From Burkholderiales bacterium (GTDB taxonomy: Bacteria; Pseudomonadota; Gammaproteobacteria; Burkholderiales; Burkholderiaceae_C), in assembly GCA_025360385.1 (NCBI GenBank), contig JANYCG010000167.1, positions 1 to 55,223 of the forward strand: a stretch of DNA of 55,223 bases, given 5' to 3'. The notes beneath the pieces are model-generated. The model saw only the letters and a list, made by a program, of their open reading frames with translations, had not been told where the DNA came from and searched no databases. The translations under genes were made by a program, and so were the position numbers. Position 1 is the first letter of the stretch, and the number at the start of each line of letters is the position of its first letter. Positions 9,028 to 19,597 of the stretch are shown piece after piece.

Positions 9028-9044
9028 TATTTTCCCCTCACTGG

Positions 9045-9071
9045 AAAAGGGGCTGATTGCCCCTTTTTTTT
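9045..9071 (+). terminator. Intrinsic terminator between rpsB and tsf
   Basis: AAAAGGGGC, loop TGATT, GCCCCTTTT continuing into a run of eight T. It lies 17 bp after the rpsB stop and 60 bp before tsf. In related operons the site lets S2 be made in excess of EF-Ts by partial termination; read-through must supply the downstream genes unless a second promoter exists. Confidence 0.85.
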
Positions 9072-9130
9072 AGTTTGCGGGTAACCGGTTTGAATGTGTG
9101 ACGTTTTTTGAATAGATTGGGAGAATCAAG

Positions 9131-10054
9131 ATGGCTGCAATTACCGCTAGCATGGTCGCTGAACTGCGTGGCAAGACCGATGCGCCGATGATGGAATGCA
9201 AACGCGCCCTGACCGAGGCTGAGGGCGACATGGCCCGCGCCGAAGAGATTTTGCGGGTCAAGCTGGGCAGCAAAGCAGGCAAAGCGGCCAGCAGAATCAC
9301 CGCTGAAGGCGTGGTGACGAGTTTCATGGACGGCAATGTCGGGGCGCTGCTCGAAGTCAATTGCGAAACTGATTTCGTCACCAAAAATGACAGCTTCCTG
9401 GACCTCGCCAATGCGGCCGCTCAACTGATCGCAAAACACCAGCCCGCAGACCTACCTGCCCTGGGTGCACTGCCGTATGCACAAGACGGATTTGGCCCCA
9501 CGCTTGAAGACGTGCGCAAAGGCCTGATTGGCAAAATAGGCGAGAACATGAGTTTCCGCCGTTTCAGGAGTTTTGCCTCAGGCCAACAATTGGCCTCTTA
9601 CCTTCACGGCACCCGCATCGGCGTTGTCGTCGAGTTCGAAGGCGATGAAATTGCCGCGAAAGACGTTGCCATGCACGTCGCTGCAATGAAGCCGGTGGCG
9701 CTGTCCAGCAATGAGGTTCCGGCAGAACTGGTTGCCCGCGAGCGGTCGGTTGCAGCCGCAAAGGCTGCAGAAGACGCGGCTGTTGCAACGGCCGCCGGCA
9801 AGCCAGTCCAGTCCGCTGAAATTGTGGCCAAACGCATAGACGGCGGGGTGCAAAAATTTCTCAAGGAAGTGTCGCTGTTCAACCAGTCATTTGTGAAAAA
9901 TGACAAGCAAACTGTTGAACAAATGCTCAAGGCCGCCAACACCTCGGTCAAGTCTTTCACGCTGTTTGTGGTGGGTGAAGGCATCGAGAAAAAAGTGGAT
10001 GACTTTGCGGCAGAAGTGGCCGCGCAGGTTGCTGCTGCTCAGCAAGCGGCCTAA
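9131..10054 (+). CDS. tsf: Elongation factor Ts
   Basis: Guanine nucleotide exchange factor that recycles EF-Tu from the GDP to the GTP form. The 307-aa protein begins with the UBA-like domain ([20 protein letters not shown]), followed by the core with [10 protein letters not shown] near residue 78, which inserts into EF-Tu. The C-terminal module ends [14 protein letters not shown]. The ATG is preceded by GGGAGAATC. It lies between rpsB and pyrH as in most proteobacteria. Confidence 0.97.
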   Translation: MAAITASMVAELRGKTDAPMMECKRALTEAEGDMARAEEILRVKLGSKAGKAASRITAEGVVTSFMDGNVGALLEVNCETDFVTKNDSFLDLANAAAQLIAKHQPADLPALGALPYAQDGFGPTLEDVRKGLIGKIGENMSFRRFRSFASGQQLASYLHGTRIGVVVEFEGDEIAAKDVAMHVAAMKPVALSSNEVPAELVARERSVAAAKAAEDAAVATAAGKPVQSAEIVAKRIDGGVQKFLKEVSLFNQSFVKNDKQTVEQMLKAANTSVKSFTLFVVGEGIEKKVDDFAAEVAAQVAAAQQAA

Positions 10055-10118
10055 AGTAAATCATTGTCATTCCGCCATCCATTTGGCAAAAGAAAATTTG
10101 ACGCAAGAGGAAATCAAC

Positions 10119-10838
10119 ATGCACGCTGCTCCAGCTTACAAGCGCATTCTGCTCAAGTTGTCTGGTGAGGCGCTGATGGGGGATGACCAATTCGGCATCA
10201 ACCGGGACACCATTGTCAGAATGGTCGATGAGATTGCCGAAATCACGCGGCTCGGCGTTGAAGTTGCCGTGGTGATTGGCGGCGGCAACATATTTCGGGG
10301 TGTTGCGGGAGGGTCGGTTGGCATGGACCGTGCCACGGCCGATTACATGGGCATGCTTGCAACCGTGATGAACGCACTGGCTCTGGGCGACACCATGAAC
10401 AAGGCCGGCCTGACCGCGCGGGTCATGTCCGCCATTGCAATCGAGCAGGTGGTTGAACCCTATGTGCGGCCCAAGGCCCTGCAATACCTTGAAGAGGGAA
10501 AAGTCGTCATCTTTGCGGCGGGCACAGGCAATCCATTTTTCACCACCGACACCGCAGCGGCGCTGCGTGGCGCAGAAATCGGAGCTCAAATCGTCTTGAA
10601 GGCGACCAAGGTGGATGGGGTCTATACCGGAGACCCGAAAAAAGACCCACTGGCCACCAAGTACACCTCATTGTCTTTTGATGAAGCCATTTCAAAAAAT
10701 CTGGGAATCATGGATGCAGCCGCATTTTCCCTGTGCCGGGATCAGAAATTGCCGATCAAGGTGTTTTCAATCTTCAAGCATGGCGCCTTGAGGCGGGTGG
10801 TATTGGGTGAAGATGAGGGGACATTGGTTTACGCCTGA
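10119..10838 (+). CDS. pyrH: Uridylate kinase (UMP kinase)
   Basis: Phosphorylates UMP to UDP in pyrimidine nucleotide synthesis; the bacterial type is a hexamer of the amino-acid-kinase fold, activated by GTP and inhibited by UTP. 239 aa with KLSGEALMG near the N-terminus, [21 protein letters not shown] and the nucleotide-binding [16 protein letters not shown]. The ATG at 10119 is preceded by AGAGGA. Lies between tsf and frr. Confidence 0.97.
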   Translation: MHAAPAYKRILLKLSGEALMGDDQFGINRDTIVRMVDEIAEITRLGVEVAVVIGGGNIFRGVAGGSVGMDRATADYMGMLATVMNALALGDTMNKAGLTARVMSAIAIEQVVEPYVRPKALQYLEEGKVVIFAAGTGNPFFTTDTAAALRGAEIGAQIVLKATKVDGVYTGDPKKDPLATKYTSLSFDEAISKNLGIMDAAAFSLCRDQKLPIKVFSIFKHGALRRVVLGEDEGTLVYA

Positions 10839-10955
10839 CGGCTGCTTCGCCTGATAATTCAATGACAATGGGATGTTGTCACGCTGCTGTCGCAGGCCTG
10901 CGTATTCGACTGCGATGGGCGTTTTAAAACTGGGCATGAAGGATAGGAGCGACAG

Positions 10956-11516
10956 ATGACAATGGACGAAATCAGAGGCGCGGTCGAGGGCAAGATGGAC
11001 CTGTCGATCGGCGCCCTGAAAAATAACCTGACGAAGATTCGTACCGGTCGGGCCAATCCGGCGCTGCTGGACACGGTTCAGGTTGACTATTACGGTGCGC
11101 TTTTACCGATCAGCCAGGTGGCCAATGTGTCGCTGATTGATGCCCGCACAATTGGCATCCAACCTTGGGAAAAGGGCATGGGCGCCAAGATCGAAAAAGC
11201 CATTCGGGACAGCGATCTGGGTCTCAATCCCGCTTCGATGGGCGATTTGATCCGGGTTCCGATGCCTGCGATGACGGAAGAACGCCGTCGTGAGCTGACC
11301 AAGGTGGTGAGAGGCGAAGGCGAGAACGCAAAAATTGCTGTGCGCAACTTGCGTCGCGACGCCAACGAGGCCGCAAAAAAGCAGGTCAAGGACAAACTTG
11401 CGTCGGAGGATGAGCAAAAGCGCTCGGAAGTGGATATTCAAAAATTGACAGATCGGCATATCGTTGCCATTGACCAGTTGGTCGCGGCCAAAGAGCAGGA
11501 CTTGATGGCTGTATGA
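10956..11516 (+). CDS. frr: Ribosome recycling factor
   Basis: Splits post-termination ribosomes together with EF-G. 186 aa, full length, with family motifs [15 protein letters not shown] and the C-terminal long helix ([18 protein letters not shown]). The ATG follows AGGAG at 6 nt. The stop overlaps the uppS start (ATGA), which indicates translational coupling of recycling factor and cell-wall carrier synthesis. Confidence 0.97.
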   Translation: MTMDEIRGAVEGKMDLSIGALKNNLTKIRTGRANPALLDTVQVDYYGALLPISQVANVSLIDARTIGIQPWEKGMGAKIEKAIRDSDLGLNPASMGDLIRVPMPAMTEERRRELTKVVRGEGENAKIAVRNLRRDANEAAKKQVKDKLASEDEQKRSEVDIQKLTDRHIVAIDQLVAAKEQDLMAV

Positions 11517-12247
11517 CGCCCGCTGCCCAAGTGCCCCACCACATCGCAATCGTGATGGACGGCAATGGTCGATGGGCCTCAAAAAGATTCCTGCCGCGCA
11601 TCGCCGGTCATAAGAAGGGGGTCGATTCGCTGCGGCGATGTGTGAGGGCTTGTGCCCAGCGGGGCGTGCGCGTGCTGACGGTTTTTGCGTTTTCTTCAGA
11701 AAACTGGAACCGTCCAGCTGAAGAGGTTTCGAGCCTGATGGATTTAATGGCCGTGGCTATTTCACGAGAGGTGCCGAAACTTCAGGCGGATGGCGTTTCG
11801 TTGCGCTTTGTAGGTGAGCGAACCAGCTTGTCTGAAGTTGTAAGGGAGGGCCTGGAAAAAGCCGAGGCGGCGACGGCAGGCAATTCAAAATTGATTCTGA
11901 ACGTGTGTTTTAACTATGGCGGGCGTTGGGACATGGCCCAAGCGGCTGGCAAGCTGGCCGCCCGGGGTGTTCCTATCAATGAAGAAAACCTGTCGTCGGC
12001 GATGGCGTTGGCGCATGTGCCAGACCCCGACCTGCTGATTCGAACCGGTGATGAGTTGCGGCTCAGCAATTTTTTGCTTTGGCAAGCGGCCTACAGCGAG
12101 CTTTATTTCAGCGACAAACTTTGGCCGGAATTTGACGAAAAGGCCCTGGATATCGCGATCGCAGAATTCGTTCGGCGGGAACGAAGGTTTGGTAAAACGT
12201 CGGCGCAAATTTCTGCAGTTGCAGCGCACGAACCGCTGGTAGCCTGA
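11513..12247 (+). CDS. uppS: Undecaprenyl diphosphate synthase (cis-prenyltransferase)
   Basis: Condenses eight isopentenyl diphosphates onto farnesyl diphosphate to give the C55 carrier lipid of peptidoglycan and O-antigen synthesis. 244 aa. The catalytic Asp16 lies in VMDGNGRWA. The later motifs [11 protein letters not shown] and the C-terminal [15 protein letters not shown] (diphosphate-binding Arg residues) are intact. It overlaps frr by 4 bp and precedes cdsA by 9 bp. Confidence 0.96.
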   Translation: MTPAAQVPHHIAIVMDGNGRWASKRFLPRIAGHKKGVDSLRRCVRACAQRGVRVLTVFAFSSENWNRPAEEVSSLMDLMAVAISREVPKLQADGVSLRFVGERTSLSEVVREGLEKAEAATAGNSKLILNVCFNYGGRWDMAQAAGKLAARGVPINEENLSSAMALAHVPDPDLLIRTGDELRLSNFLLWQAAYSELYFSDKLWPEFDEKALDIAIAEFVRRERRFGKTSAQISAVAAHEPLVA

Positions 12248-12256
12248 GTTAAGCCC

Positions 12257-13114
12257 ATGTTAAAACAACGTGTCGTCACGGCAGTCCTGCTGTTGCTGAT
12301 TTTGCTGCCAGCCCTTTTTTACCGAACTGCCACACCGTTTTGCGCGGTAGCCTTGGTCTTGATCGCGGCAGGTGGGTGGGAGTGGGCGCGTTTGAATGGC
12401 TTTGAAAATGGCGTCAGCCTGGCTTGCGGGTTTTTTTGTGCGTTCGCCTGTGCGCTGTCGTGGTATTTTGGCCTGTTGAATCAGCCATTCCTCTGGCCCG
12501 AACTATGGGGGTTGGTGGGTGGGGGATGGGTGTTGGCGGGGGCTGTGATGTTACGGGGGGGGCCGATTTTTTGGACTCAAATTCCACGGTCTGTCCGCCT
12601 CATCTTCGGCGTGGCGGTGCTGTGGGCAGCTTGGCTTGCGGTTGCGCAGGCGCGGGTGGTTGGCATCAATTTTTTGATGTCGATTCTTTTGCTGGTTTGG
12701 GCGGCCGACATATTTGCCTATTTTGCCGGTCGGGCATTTGGCGGTCGTGTTGCAAAAACGAAACTGGCACCGTCCATCAGCCCGGGCAAAAGTTGGGAAG
12801 GTGTGTGGGGCGGCATGGCGGGCGTCATGGCCCTGGCCTTGGTCTGGCGTTGGGCGGATGGACTATTGGACGCCAGCGTGCCAAGTTTTTATAGCCAGAT
12901 TGGCGCCAAAAACATTTGGCCTATGGTTGTGGCCGTGCTGTTTCTGACGGGAATGAGTGTTGTCGGCGATTTGGTCGAGTCCCTGGTCAAGCGGGCTGCC
13001 GGTGCCAAAGACAGCAGTGGTTTGCTTCCGGGGCATGGTGGTGTGCTCGACCGCCTCGACGCGCTGTTGCCAACGCTGCCGCTTGCATTGATGCTCGCCT
13101 CCGTCAAATTTTGA
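12257..13114 (+). CDS. cdsA: Phosphatidate cytidylyltransferase
   Basis: Integral inner-membrane enzyme that makes CDP-diacylglycerol from phosphatidate and CTP, the precursor of all phospholipids. 285 aa with about eight hydrophobic segments. The CDP-diglyceride synthase signature is complete near the C-terminus: SLVKRAAGAKDSS followed by GHGGVLDRLD. It is separated from dxr by two bases. Confidence 0.95.
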   Translation: MLKQRVVTAVLLLLILLPALFYRTATPFCAVALVLIAAGGWEWARLNGFENGVSLACGFFCAFACALSWYFGLLNQPFLWPELWGLVGGGWVLAGAVMLRGGPIFWTQIPRSVRLIFGVAVLWAAWLAVAQARVVGINFLMSILLLVWAADIFAYFAGRAFGGRVAKTKLAPSISPGKSWEGVWGGMAGVMALALVWRWADGLLDASVPSFYSQIGAKNIWPMVVAVLFLTGMSVVGDLVESLVKRAAGAKDSSGLLPGHGGVLDRLDALLPTLPLALMLASVKF

Positions 13115-13116
13115 CC

Positions 13117-14319
13117 ATGCTTCAAGCTGTCAAATACGTGTCGATTTTGGGGTCGACTGGCTCAGTGGGAACCAGTACGCTGGACGTCATTTCTCGCCAT
13201 CCCGGATGTTTTTCTGTGTTTGCGCTCACGGCATCCACTCAAGTCGATTTGATGGTGAGCCAATGCATAAAATTTGAGCCCGCCTTTGCTGTGATGGCAC
13301 AGGAAGGGCCGGGAGTTCTGTTGCAAGACAAATGCAAGGCGCTCGGACTTTCCACTCGTGTCATGTGGGGAGCGGCCGCTATAGAGTCTGTGGCCTCCCA
13401 TGAGCAGGTTGACGTGGTGATGGCCGCGATCGTTGGCGCTGCGGGATTAGCAGCCTGCCTTGCTGCAGCTCGCGCGGGCAAACAGTTATTGCTTGCAAAC
13501 AAGGAGGCGCTGGTATTGGGCGGCCATGTGTTTCTGGACGCCGTGGCCCAGGGCGGTGCCCGCCTATTGCCAATTGACAGCGAGCACTCAGCTATTTTTC
13601 AGTCCTTGCCAGAAGACGCTTCCACGTGGCAGCTTCGGATCGACAAAATTATCCTGACAGCATCCGGTGGGCCTTTTCGCACGCGGGACCCCCTCACCCT
13701 CGGCGACGTCACACCGCAGGAGGCCTGCGCGCATCCCAATTGGGTCATGGGCCGCAAAATATCAGTGGATTCGGCGACCATGATGAACAAAGCGCTGGAA
13801 GTGATTGAAGCGAGTTTGCTGTTTGGCGTTGAGCCTGAGCGGCTAGAGGTGGTGATCCATCCTCAAAGCGTCATCCATTCGATGGTTCAATACAAAGACA
13901 ATTCGGTGGTGGCGCAACTTGGCACGCCGGATATGAGGGTGCCAATTGCCTATGGTTTGGCCTGGCCGAACCGCATGTCCAGTGGTGCCAAAGCACTTGA
14001 TTTTTCAAGCCTTGCAGACTTGAGCTTTGAGTCCGTCGACTCTGGCGACCACTCTCTGCGATTTCCGGGGCTTAAGCTGGCTTGGTCTGTCTTGAAGGCA
14101 CCCGCAGGATCGGCTGCGATTTTGAACGCTGCCAACGAAATCGCCGTGGAAGCCTTTTTGACGCAGCAAATCCGGTTTGACCAAATTCACCATGTCAATA
14201 CACAAACGCTTGAATCCATTCACGCGTCCGAGCCGAAGTCCCTGCAAGATTTGCTGGCGCTCGATGCGCAGTCCAGGTCAATGGCGGTTGGTGTGACCGC
14301 CCGCATTGGCCGCAAATAG
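13117..14319 (+). CDS. dxr: 1-deoxy-D-xylulose 5-phosphate reductoisomerase
   Basis: Second step of the MEP isoprenoid pathway: converts DXP to 2-C-methyl-D-erythritol 4-phosphate with NADPH and a divalent metal. 400 aa, full length. Motifs: GSTGSVGTSTLDV (NADPH site) at the N-terminus, LLANKEALV, the metal and substrate site IDSEHSAIFQ, and HPNWVMGRKISVDSATMMNK. The start at 13117 is chosen because the N-terminal beta strand (VSILGSTG) begins there and the upstream frame runs through cdsA. Confidence 0.96.
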   Translation: MLQAVKYVSILGSTGSVGTSTLDVISRHPGCFSVFALTASTQVDLMVSQCIKFEPAFAVMAQEGPGVLLQDKCKALGLSTRVMWGAAAIESVASHEQVDVVMAAIVGAAGLAACLAAARAGKQLLLANKEALVLGGHVFLDAVAQGGARLLPIDSEHSAIFQSLPEDASTWQLRIDKIILTASGGPFRTRDPLTLGDVTPQEACAHPNWVMGRKISVDSATMMNKALEVIEASLLFGVEPERLEVVIHPQSVIHSMVQYKDNSVVAQLGTPDMRVPIAYGLAWPNRMSSGAKALDFSSLADLSFESVDSGDHSLRFPGLKLAWSVLKAPAGSAAILNAANEIAVEAFLTQQIRFDQIHHVNTQTLESIHASEPKSLQDLLALDAQSRSMAVGVTARIGRK

Positions 14320-14334
14320 GCAGAGAGCAACAAC

Positions 14335-15696
14335 ATGCTAACCGTGCTTGCGTTTGTGCTTGCTTTGGGCCTGCTGGTCGCCGTTCATGAATATGGCCAC
14401 TACAGAATGGCCAGGGCTTGTGGCGTCAGGGTATTGCGGTTTTCCGTGGGTTTCGGAAAAACGCTATTGACCTGGAAACCCAAAGGCTCTGAGACTGAAT
14501 TTTCGCTTGGTTTGCTCCCACTGGGTGGGTACATCAAAATGTTGGACCAGCGGGAGGCGCCCGTTGCCCCCGAGGATATGGCCTTCGCCTTCAATACCCA
14601 GCCGTTGTTGTCCCGTGCGGCAATTGTGGCGGCTGGCCCTTCCGCCAATCTTGTGTTGGCATTGGCACTCTATGCCATGGTGAACTGGATTGGTGTAGAT
14701 CAACCCAAGGCTATCTTGGCCGCGCCCGTGCCTGCCTCCATTGCCCAGAAAGCCGGCCTCATGGGCGGTGAATATGTCCATTCGGCCGCCTTTGATTCGA
14801 CTGCGCAATCCGAGGTGGCATCTTTTGAAGAGCTGCGCTGGTTTCTTGCGCGCGGCGCATTGGATCGGCGAGACGTCAACTTGATGGTGAGTGACCGGCC
14901 AGCAGGCGTTCAGCGAGAAATTCGTTTGAAACTGGCTGACATCGGCGACGTCGACCTTGAAGGGCAGCTTTTTCAAATCATTGGCCTGACGGGTCCTCTG
15001 ACTAAACCACTGATTGGCCAAGTCATCGCGGGCGGTGCGGCGCAACGCTCGGGTTTGATGGAGGGTGATCTGGTGTTGGCGGTGGGTGCCCAGAAAATCC
15101 TTGACGGACAACAACTGCGCGAAGTCATACGTCATTCTGCCGATAACGCGCGCGCCAACGGGGCGCGGTGGAAAATTGAACGCAATAAAATTTTGCTGGA
15201 GATAGACGTCACGCCGGAGCCCCAGCTAGAGGGGACTAAGTGGGTTGGAAAAATTGGTGCCTATGTGGGTGCGCCGTCAGAGATGTCCACTGTGCGTTAT
15301 GGCTTTTGGCGCGGGCTCGAACTGGCGTCGGTTCGAACCTGGGAGGTGTCGTGGCTGACCGTCAAAATGATGGGAAAAATGCTGATTGGAGAGGTGTCTC
15401 TGAAGAATCTGAGCGGACCCATCACCATCGCAGACTATGCGGGCAAATCTGCCAGTCTTGGCTTGACGCAATATTTGATTTTTCTTGCGCTGATCAGTGT
15501 GAGTTTGGGCGTTTTGAACCTGTTGCCACTGCCTGTCCTGGACGGTGGGCACCTGATGTATTATCTTTGGGAAGCCGTGACCGGCAAGAGTGTCTCTGAG
15601 GTCTGGGCCGATCGACTGCAACGCGGGGGTCTTGGCCTCTTGATGATGATGATGTCTATTGCCCTGTTCAACGACCTGACTCGAATTGTGGGCTAG
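14335..15696 (+). CDS. rseP: Site-2 intramembrane metalloprotease RseP
   Basis: Inner-membrane zinc protease that cleaves anti-sigma factor RseA and so activates the sigma-E envelope stress response. 453 aa. The zinc site HEYGH has His18 and His22 in the first membrane helix; the third ligand, Asp403, is in LPVLDGGH of the last helices. Two PDZ domains lie between, the second with GGAAQRSGLMEGDLVLAV. Location just before bamA fits its role in sensing outer-membrane protein folding. Confidence 0.95.
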   Translation: MLTVLAFVLALGLLVAVHEYGHYRMARACGVRVLRFSVGFGKTLLTWKPKGSETEFSLGLLPLGGYIKMLDQREAPVAPEDMAFAFNTQPLLSRAAIVAAGPSANLVLALALYAMVNWIGVDQPKAILAAPVPASIAQKAGLMGGEYVHSAAFDSTAQSEVASFEELRWFLARGALDRRDVNLMVSDRPAGVQREIRLKLADIGDVDLEGQLFQIIGLTGPLTKPLIGQVIAGGAAQRSGLMEGDLVLAVGAQKILDGQQLREVIRHSADNARANGARWKIERNKILLEIDVTPEPQLEGTKWVGKIGAYVGAPSEMSTVRYGFWRGLELASVRTWEVSWLTVKMMGKMLIGEVSLKNLSGPITIADYAGKSASLGLTQYLIFLALISVSLGVLNLLPLPVLDGGHLMYYLWEAVTGKSVSEVWADRLQRGGLGLLMMMMSIALFNDLTRIVG

Positions 15697-15755
15697 GGCG
15701 TTGCGGTTAATTTTCTGTTTTGACCCATTCGGTCAGAGTTTCCACTATCCAAAAA

Positions 15756-18047
15756 ATGAAATTTAGTTTTTTCCTGGCGCGCGGGTTTATTGCTTTTTTT
15801 GCACTTTCAATGCTGGCTTGCGTGAGCTGGGCAGTGACGCCTTTCCAGCTCAAAGACATTCGTGTGGAGGGGTTGCAGCGGGTGGAAGCCGGGACTATTT
15901 TTGCGTCGCTGCCAATGCGGGTAGGTGATACCTATAACGACGATTTGGGTACTGCGTCCATCCGGGCGCTGTTCGCGTTGGGACTGTTCAAGGATGTCAG
16001 GCTCGAAGTCGCAGGCGACGTCTTGGTGGTGATCATTGAAGAGCGCCCCACCATTGCCGACGTGGAGTTTGTAGGTGCGAAGGAGTTCGACAAAGATGTT
16101 CTCAAGAAGGCTTTGCGGGAGGTGGGACTGAGTGATGGACGACCGTTTGACAAAGGGCTGGTAGATCGGGCTGAGCAAGAGTTGAAACGCCAGTACATCA
16201 GCCGAAGCCTCTACGGCGCTGAGGTCGAGACCACGGTCACCCCAATCGAGCGAAACCGTGTCAACCTTGTGTTCACCATGATCGAAGGGGAACCAGCGCG
16301 CATCACTGACATCCGGATCATCGGGGCCAAAGCTTTTTCCGAGTCGACGCTTCGCAACTTGTTTGATTTGGACACCGGCGGATGGCTAAGCTGGTACACC
16401 AAATCGGATCGGTATGCCAGAGCCAAGCTCAATGCTGATATTGAGTCCCTTCGCTCATATTATTTGACCCGCGGCTACCTTGAATTCAGAGTTGATTCAA
16501 TACAAGTCGCCATTTCTCCCTCCAAGAAGGAGATTGGCATCACGATCAATATTGCTGAAGGCGATCGGTTTGTCGTGTCTGGCGTGCGCCTCGAAGGCAA
16601 TTATTTGGGCAAGGAGGATGAATTCAAGTCGCTGGTCACCGTCCAGCCGGGGGAGGCGTATAACGCCAACCTCGTCACCCAGACCACGAAATCCTTCACG
16701 GACTATTTTGGAAATTTTGGCTACGCATTTGCCCGTGTCGAGGCGCGACCAGAGATTGACCGCGTCAATGGCCGGGTCAATCTGGTATTGCAGGCTGACC
16801 CATTGCGGCGGGTTTCAGTTCGGCAGGTCGTTGTCGGGGGAAACAGCAGAACCCGTGATGAGGTGATTCGACGTGAATTCCGCCAGTTTGAAGCGTCCTG
16901 GTACGACGCCGCCAGGATCAAACTGTCAAGGGATCGGGTGGATCGGCTGGGTTATTTCAAAGAAGTCAACATCGAAACCCGTGAAGTCCCCGGCACGCCA
17001 GATCAGGTCGATTTGGTCTTGTCGGTGCTGGAAAAGCCCACAGGCAGTTTAAGTTTGGGCGCCAATCTGTCGAGTGGTGACGGTTTTGGCGTTTCTTTCG
17101 GAATCAAGCAAGACAACGCTTTTGGCTCGGGCAACTCTTTGGGGATACAAGTCAACACGAGCCGTATCAACCGAACCATTGTCTTGAGCACGACAGACCC
17201 TTACTTCACGGCGGATGGCGTTTCGCGCACCTTCGACCTGTATTACCGCACCTCAAGTCCTTACCAGGATCAAAGCTACTACCAGCTCATTACATCGGGC
17301 GGCAGCATGCGGTTTGGCGTGCCATTTACAGAGGTCGATACAGTCTATTTTGGTTTAGGGCTGGAACGAATCGAAATTGTTCCGGGAACCAATTTGCCAA
17401 ACGCATACATGACCTATGCCAACCAGTTTGGTTATGTGAGCAGCGGGGTTCCCATGACCGTCGGCTGGGCGCGGGATCGTCGGGACAGCGCCTTGGCTCC
17501 TACCAGCGGCATTTTTCAGCGGGTGACGGGTGAGATGAGTGCAAGTGGTGAAGCCCAGTATTTCCGGTCAACTTACCAATTTCAACAGTACTACCCATTC
17601 ACCAAACAGTTCACGGGCGCTTTGAACATGGATATAGGAGTTGGCACCACAGTCGGTGACCGGCCGTTCCCACTGTTCAAAAATTTCTATGGCGGCGGGC
17701 TTGGTTCTGTTCGCGGGTTTGAACAGGCAAGTCTGGGCCCGAGGGATGCCGCAACGGGCATCAGCCTGGGTGGGACGAAAAAATTTAACCTCAACACTGA
17801 ATTGCTAATGCCCTTCCCGGGGGCTGGCAATGATCGCACCTTGCGTTTGTATACCTTTGTCGACATTGGTAACGTCTATGGTGCTGATGAATCGATCAAC
17901 TTTGCGGATATGCGCGTTTCTACAGGGATTGGCATCAGCTGGATATCCCCGGTTGGGCCATTGCGCCTGGCGTTGACAAAACCCCTGCGTAGCTTTGACA
18001 GCGATAGAATCCAGACAATGCAATTTCAAATTGGGACGTCCTTTTGA
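15756..18047 (+). CDS. bamA: Outer membrane protein assembly factor BamA
   Basis: Core Omp85 subunit of the BAM complex, which inserts beta-barrel proteins into the outer membrane. With the ATG at 15756 the protein has 763 aa and opens with a signal peptide (FIAFFALSMLACVSWAV). Five POTRA domains follow from FQLKDIRVEGLQRVEAGTIF to about residue 415. The 16-stranded barrel has the conserved loop-6 motif GGLGSVRGFE (VRGF) and ends in phenylalanine (IGTSF). An in-frame TTG at 15720 would add 12 residues before the signal peptide and is less likely. Confidence 0.96.
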   Translation: MKFSFFLARGFIAFFALSMLACVSWAVTPFQLKDIRVEGLQRVEAGTIFASLPMRVGDTYNDDLGTASIRALFALGLFKDVRLEVAGDVLVVIIEERPTIADVEFVGAKEFDKDVLKKALREVGLSDGRPFDKGLVDRAEQELKRQYISRSLYGAEVETTVTPIERNRVNLVFTMIEGEPARITDIRIIGAKAFSESTLRNLFDLDTGGWLSWYTKSDRYARAKLNADIESLRSYYLTRGYLEFRVDSIQVAISPSKKEIGITINIAEGDRFVVSGVRLEGNYLGKEDEFKSLVTVQPGEAYNANLVTQTTKSFTDYFGNFGYAFARVEARPEIDRVNGRVNLVLQADPLRRVSVRQVVVGGNSRTRDEVIRREFRQFEASWYDAARIKLSRDRVDRLGYFKEVNIETREVPGTPDQVDLVLSVLEKPTGSLSLGANLSSGDGFGVSFGIKQDNAFGSGNSLGIQVNTSRINRTIVLSTTDPYFTADGVSRTFDLYYRTSSPYQDQSYYQLITSGGSMRFGVPFTEVDTVYFGLGLERIEIVPGTNLPNAYMTYANQFGYVSSGVPMTVGWARDRRDSALAPTSGIFQRVTGEMSASGEAQYFRSTYQFQQYYPFTKQFTGALNMDIGVGTTVGDRPFPLFKNFYGGGLGSVRGFEQASLGPRDAATGISLGGTKKFNLNTELLMPFPGAGNDRTLRLYTFVDIGNVYGADESINFADMRVSTGIGISWISPVGPLRLALTKPLRSFDSDRIQTMQFQIGTSF

Positions 18048-18565
18048 TGAATAAATTTTCACGTTGCGCGTTGTTTGGCTTGACGCTTGGGATGGTGTTG
18101 CTGGCATCGAACGCCTATGCCCAGGATTTTCGGATTGGATTCGTCAACACTGACCGCATTTTCAAAGAGGCCAATACGGCAAAGGCCGCTCAAGCCAAAT
18201 TGGAACAAGAGTTCGCAAAGCGTGAAAAAGAGGTTCAGGAGCTTGGTGTTGCCTTAAAAACTTCGGCTGACAAACTGGAGCGTGAAGCCCCCACTTTGTC
18301 CGACAGCCAACGTGCGAGCCGGCAAAAACAACTGGTCGAAATGGACCGTGATTTCCAGCGCAAACGCAGGGAGTTTCAGGAAGATTTGACGTCACGTAAA
18401 AATGAGGAACTCCAGCAAGTGCTTGAGCGCGCCAACAAAGTTGTCAAGACGGTCGCCGAAGCGGAAAAGTACGATCTGGTTCTTCAGGAAGCGGTTTACG
18501 TCAATCCCAAGCACGATATCACCGACAAGGTGATCAAGGCGCTGAATACAACCGCTGCCCGGTAG
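18047..18565 (+). CDS. skp: Periplasmic chaperone Skp/OmpH
   Basis: Trimeric jellyfish-shaped chaperone that carries unfolded outer-membrane proteins across the periplasm to BAM. 172 aa with a signal peptide ending NAYAQD, the conserved start of the mature protein (FRIGFVNTDRIFKEA) and a long charged coiled-coil tentacle region. The ATG overlaps the bamA stop (TGATG). In bamA-skp-lpxD order, as in E. coli. Confidence 0.93.
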   Translation: MNKFSRCALFGLTLGMVLLASNAYAQDFRIGFVNTDRIFKEANTAKAAQAKLEQEFAKREKEVQELGVALKTSADKLEREAPTLSDSQRASRQKQLVEMDRDFQRKRREFQEDLTSRKNEELQQVLERANKVVKTVAEAEKYDLVLQEAVYVNPKHDITDKVIKALNTTAAR

Positions 18566-18607
18566 GCTGCCAGCGCCCGCTACAAAGCCATCACGGGACT
18601 CAAAAAG

Positions 18608-19597
18608 GTGTCTCTGCAATTGGGCACCATCCTTGAAGCGCTCGGCGGCGAGCTGGTCAATGGCGATCTGAAAATGCAAGTGCGGGCCTTGGCCTCCCTT
18701 GAAAGTGCTGGCGTCTGCGACTTGAGTTTTTTGAGCCACGCCAAATACCGTTCCCTGCTCCAGAAATCCAAAGCCGGTTGTGTGATTGTTGCGCCCGACA
18801 TGCAAAGCGCAGCCTCGCAGCGGGGCGCGTGTATCGTGGCCGCCCAGCCTTACCTTTATTTTGCCCGCCTGACCCAGCTATGGAAATTGCACCATGCCAT
18901 GCCGATTGTGCCTGGCGTCCACCCGTCTGCCGTCGTCGCCGACGATGCATTTGTTGACCCCCAGGCCAGTGTCGGGCCTTTTTGTGTGATCGAATCAGGC
19001 GCTCGAATTGGTGCCTTTTCCGTACTCAAGTCTCGGGTGACCGTCGGTGAAAATTGCCGAGTTGGTGAGCGGTGCGTTCTGTACCCCGGAGTGGTCATTG
19101 GTGCCGACGGATTTGGTTTCGCCCCGAATGACGGGCACTGGGAAAAAATCGAACAGCTCGGAGCCGTCTCGATTGGCAACGACGTCGAAATCGGCGCGAA
19201 TACCTGCATTGACCGCGGTGCCTTGCAAGATACTGTCATTGAAGACGGCGTCAAGCTCGACAATTTGATCCAGATTGGGCACAACGTGCGCGTCGGGGCA
19301 CACACGGCAATGGCCGCTTGTGTGGGCGTTGCAGGCAGCGCCGTCATTGGTGCCCATTGCACGGTAGGTGGCGGGGCGGTGGTGCTGGGGCATCTGCACA
19401 TCGCGGACCATGTCAATATTTCAGCGGCCACCGTGGTCACTAGGTCTATTTTGAAGCCAGGCCTTTACACCGGCATATTTCCCATCGACGACAATGCCAG
19501 CTGGGAAAAAAATGCGGCGACGGTCAAGCAGGCGCACAATCTGCGCGACAGAATCCGCCTGCTTGAAAACAAGCACAAAACACCAGAAATACCATGA
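18608..19597 (+). CDS. lpxD: UDP-3-O-acylglucosamine N-acyltransferase
   Basis: Third step of lipid A synthesis: transfers a hydroxyacyl chain from ACP to the 2-amino group of UDP-3-O-acyl-glucosamine. 329 aa with an N-terminal uridine-binding domain ([15 protein letters not shown]) and a left-handed beta helix of hexapeptide repeats; the putative catalytic His is in [10 protein letters not shown]. Initiation is at GTG. The stop overlaps the fabZ start. Confidence 0.94.
   Translation: MSLQLGTILEALGGELVNGDLKMQVRALASLESAGVCDLSFLSHAKYRSLLQKSKAGCVIVAPDMQSAASQRGACIVAAQPYLYFARLTQLWKLHHAMPIVPGVHPSAVVADDAFVDPQASVGPFCVIESGARIGAFSVLKSRVTVGENCRVGERCVLYPGVVIGADGFGFAPNDGHWEKIEQLGAVSIGNDVEIGANTCIDRGALQDTVIEDGVKLDNLIQIGHNVRVGAHTAMAACVGVAGSAVIGAHCTVGGGAVVLGHLHIADHVNISAATVVTRSILKPGLYTGIFPIDDNASWEKNAATVKQAHNLRDRIRLLENKHKTPEIP

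Noticed and set aside
13585-13610. AGCTATTTTTCAG in dxr resembles the repeat core
   Set aside because: It encodes the invariant SEHSAIFQ motif and lacks the rest of the repeat.
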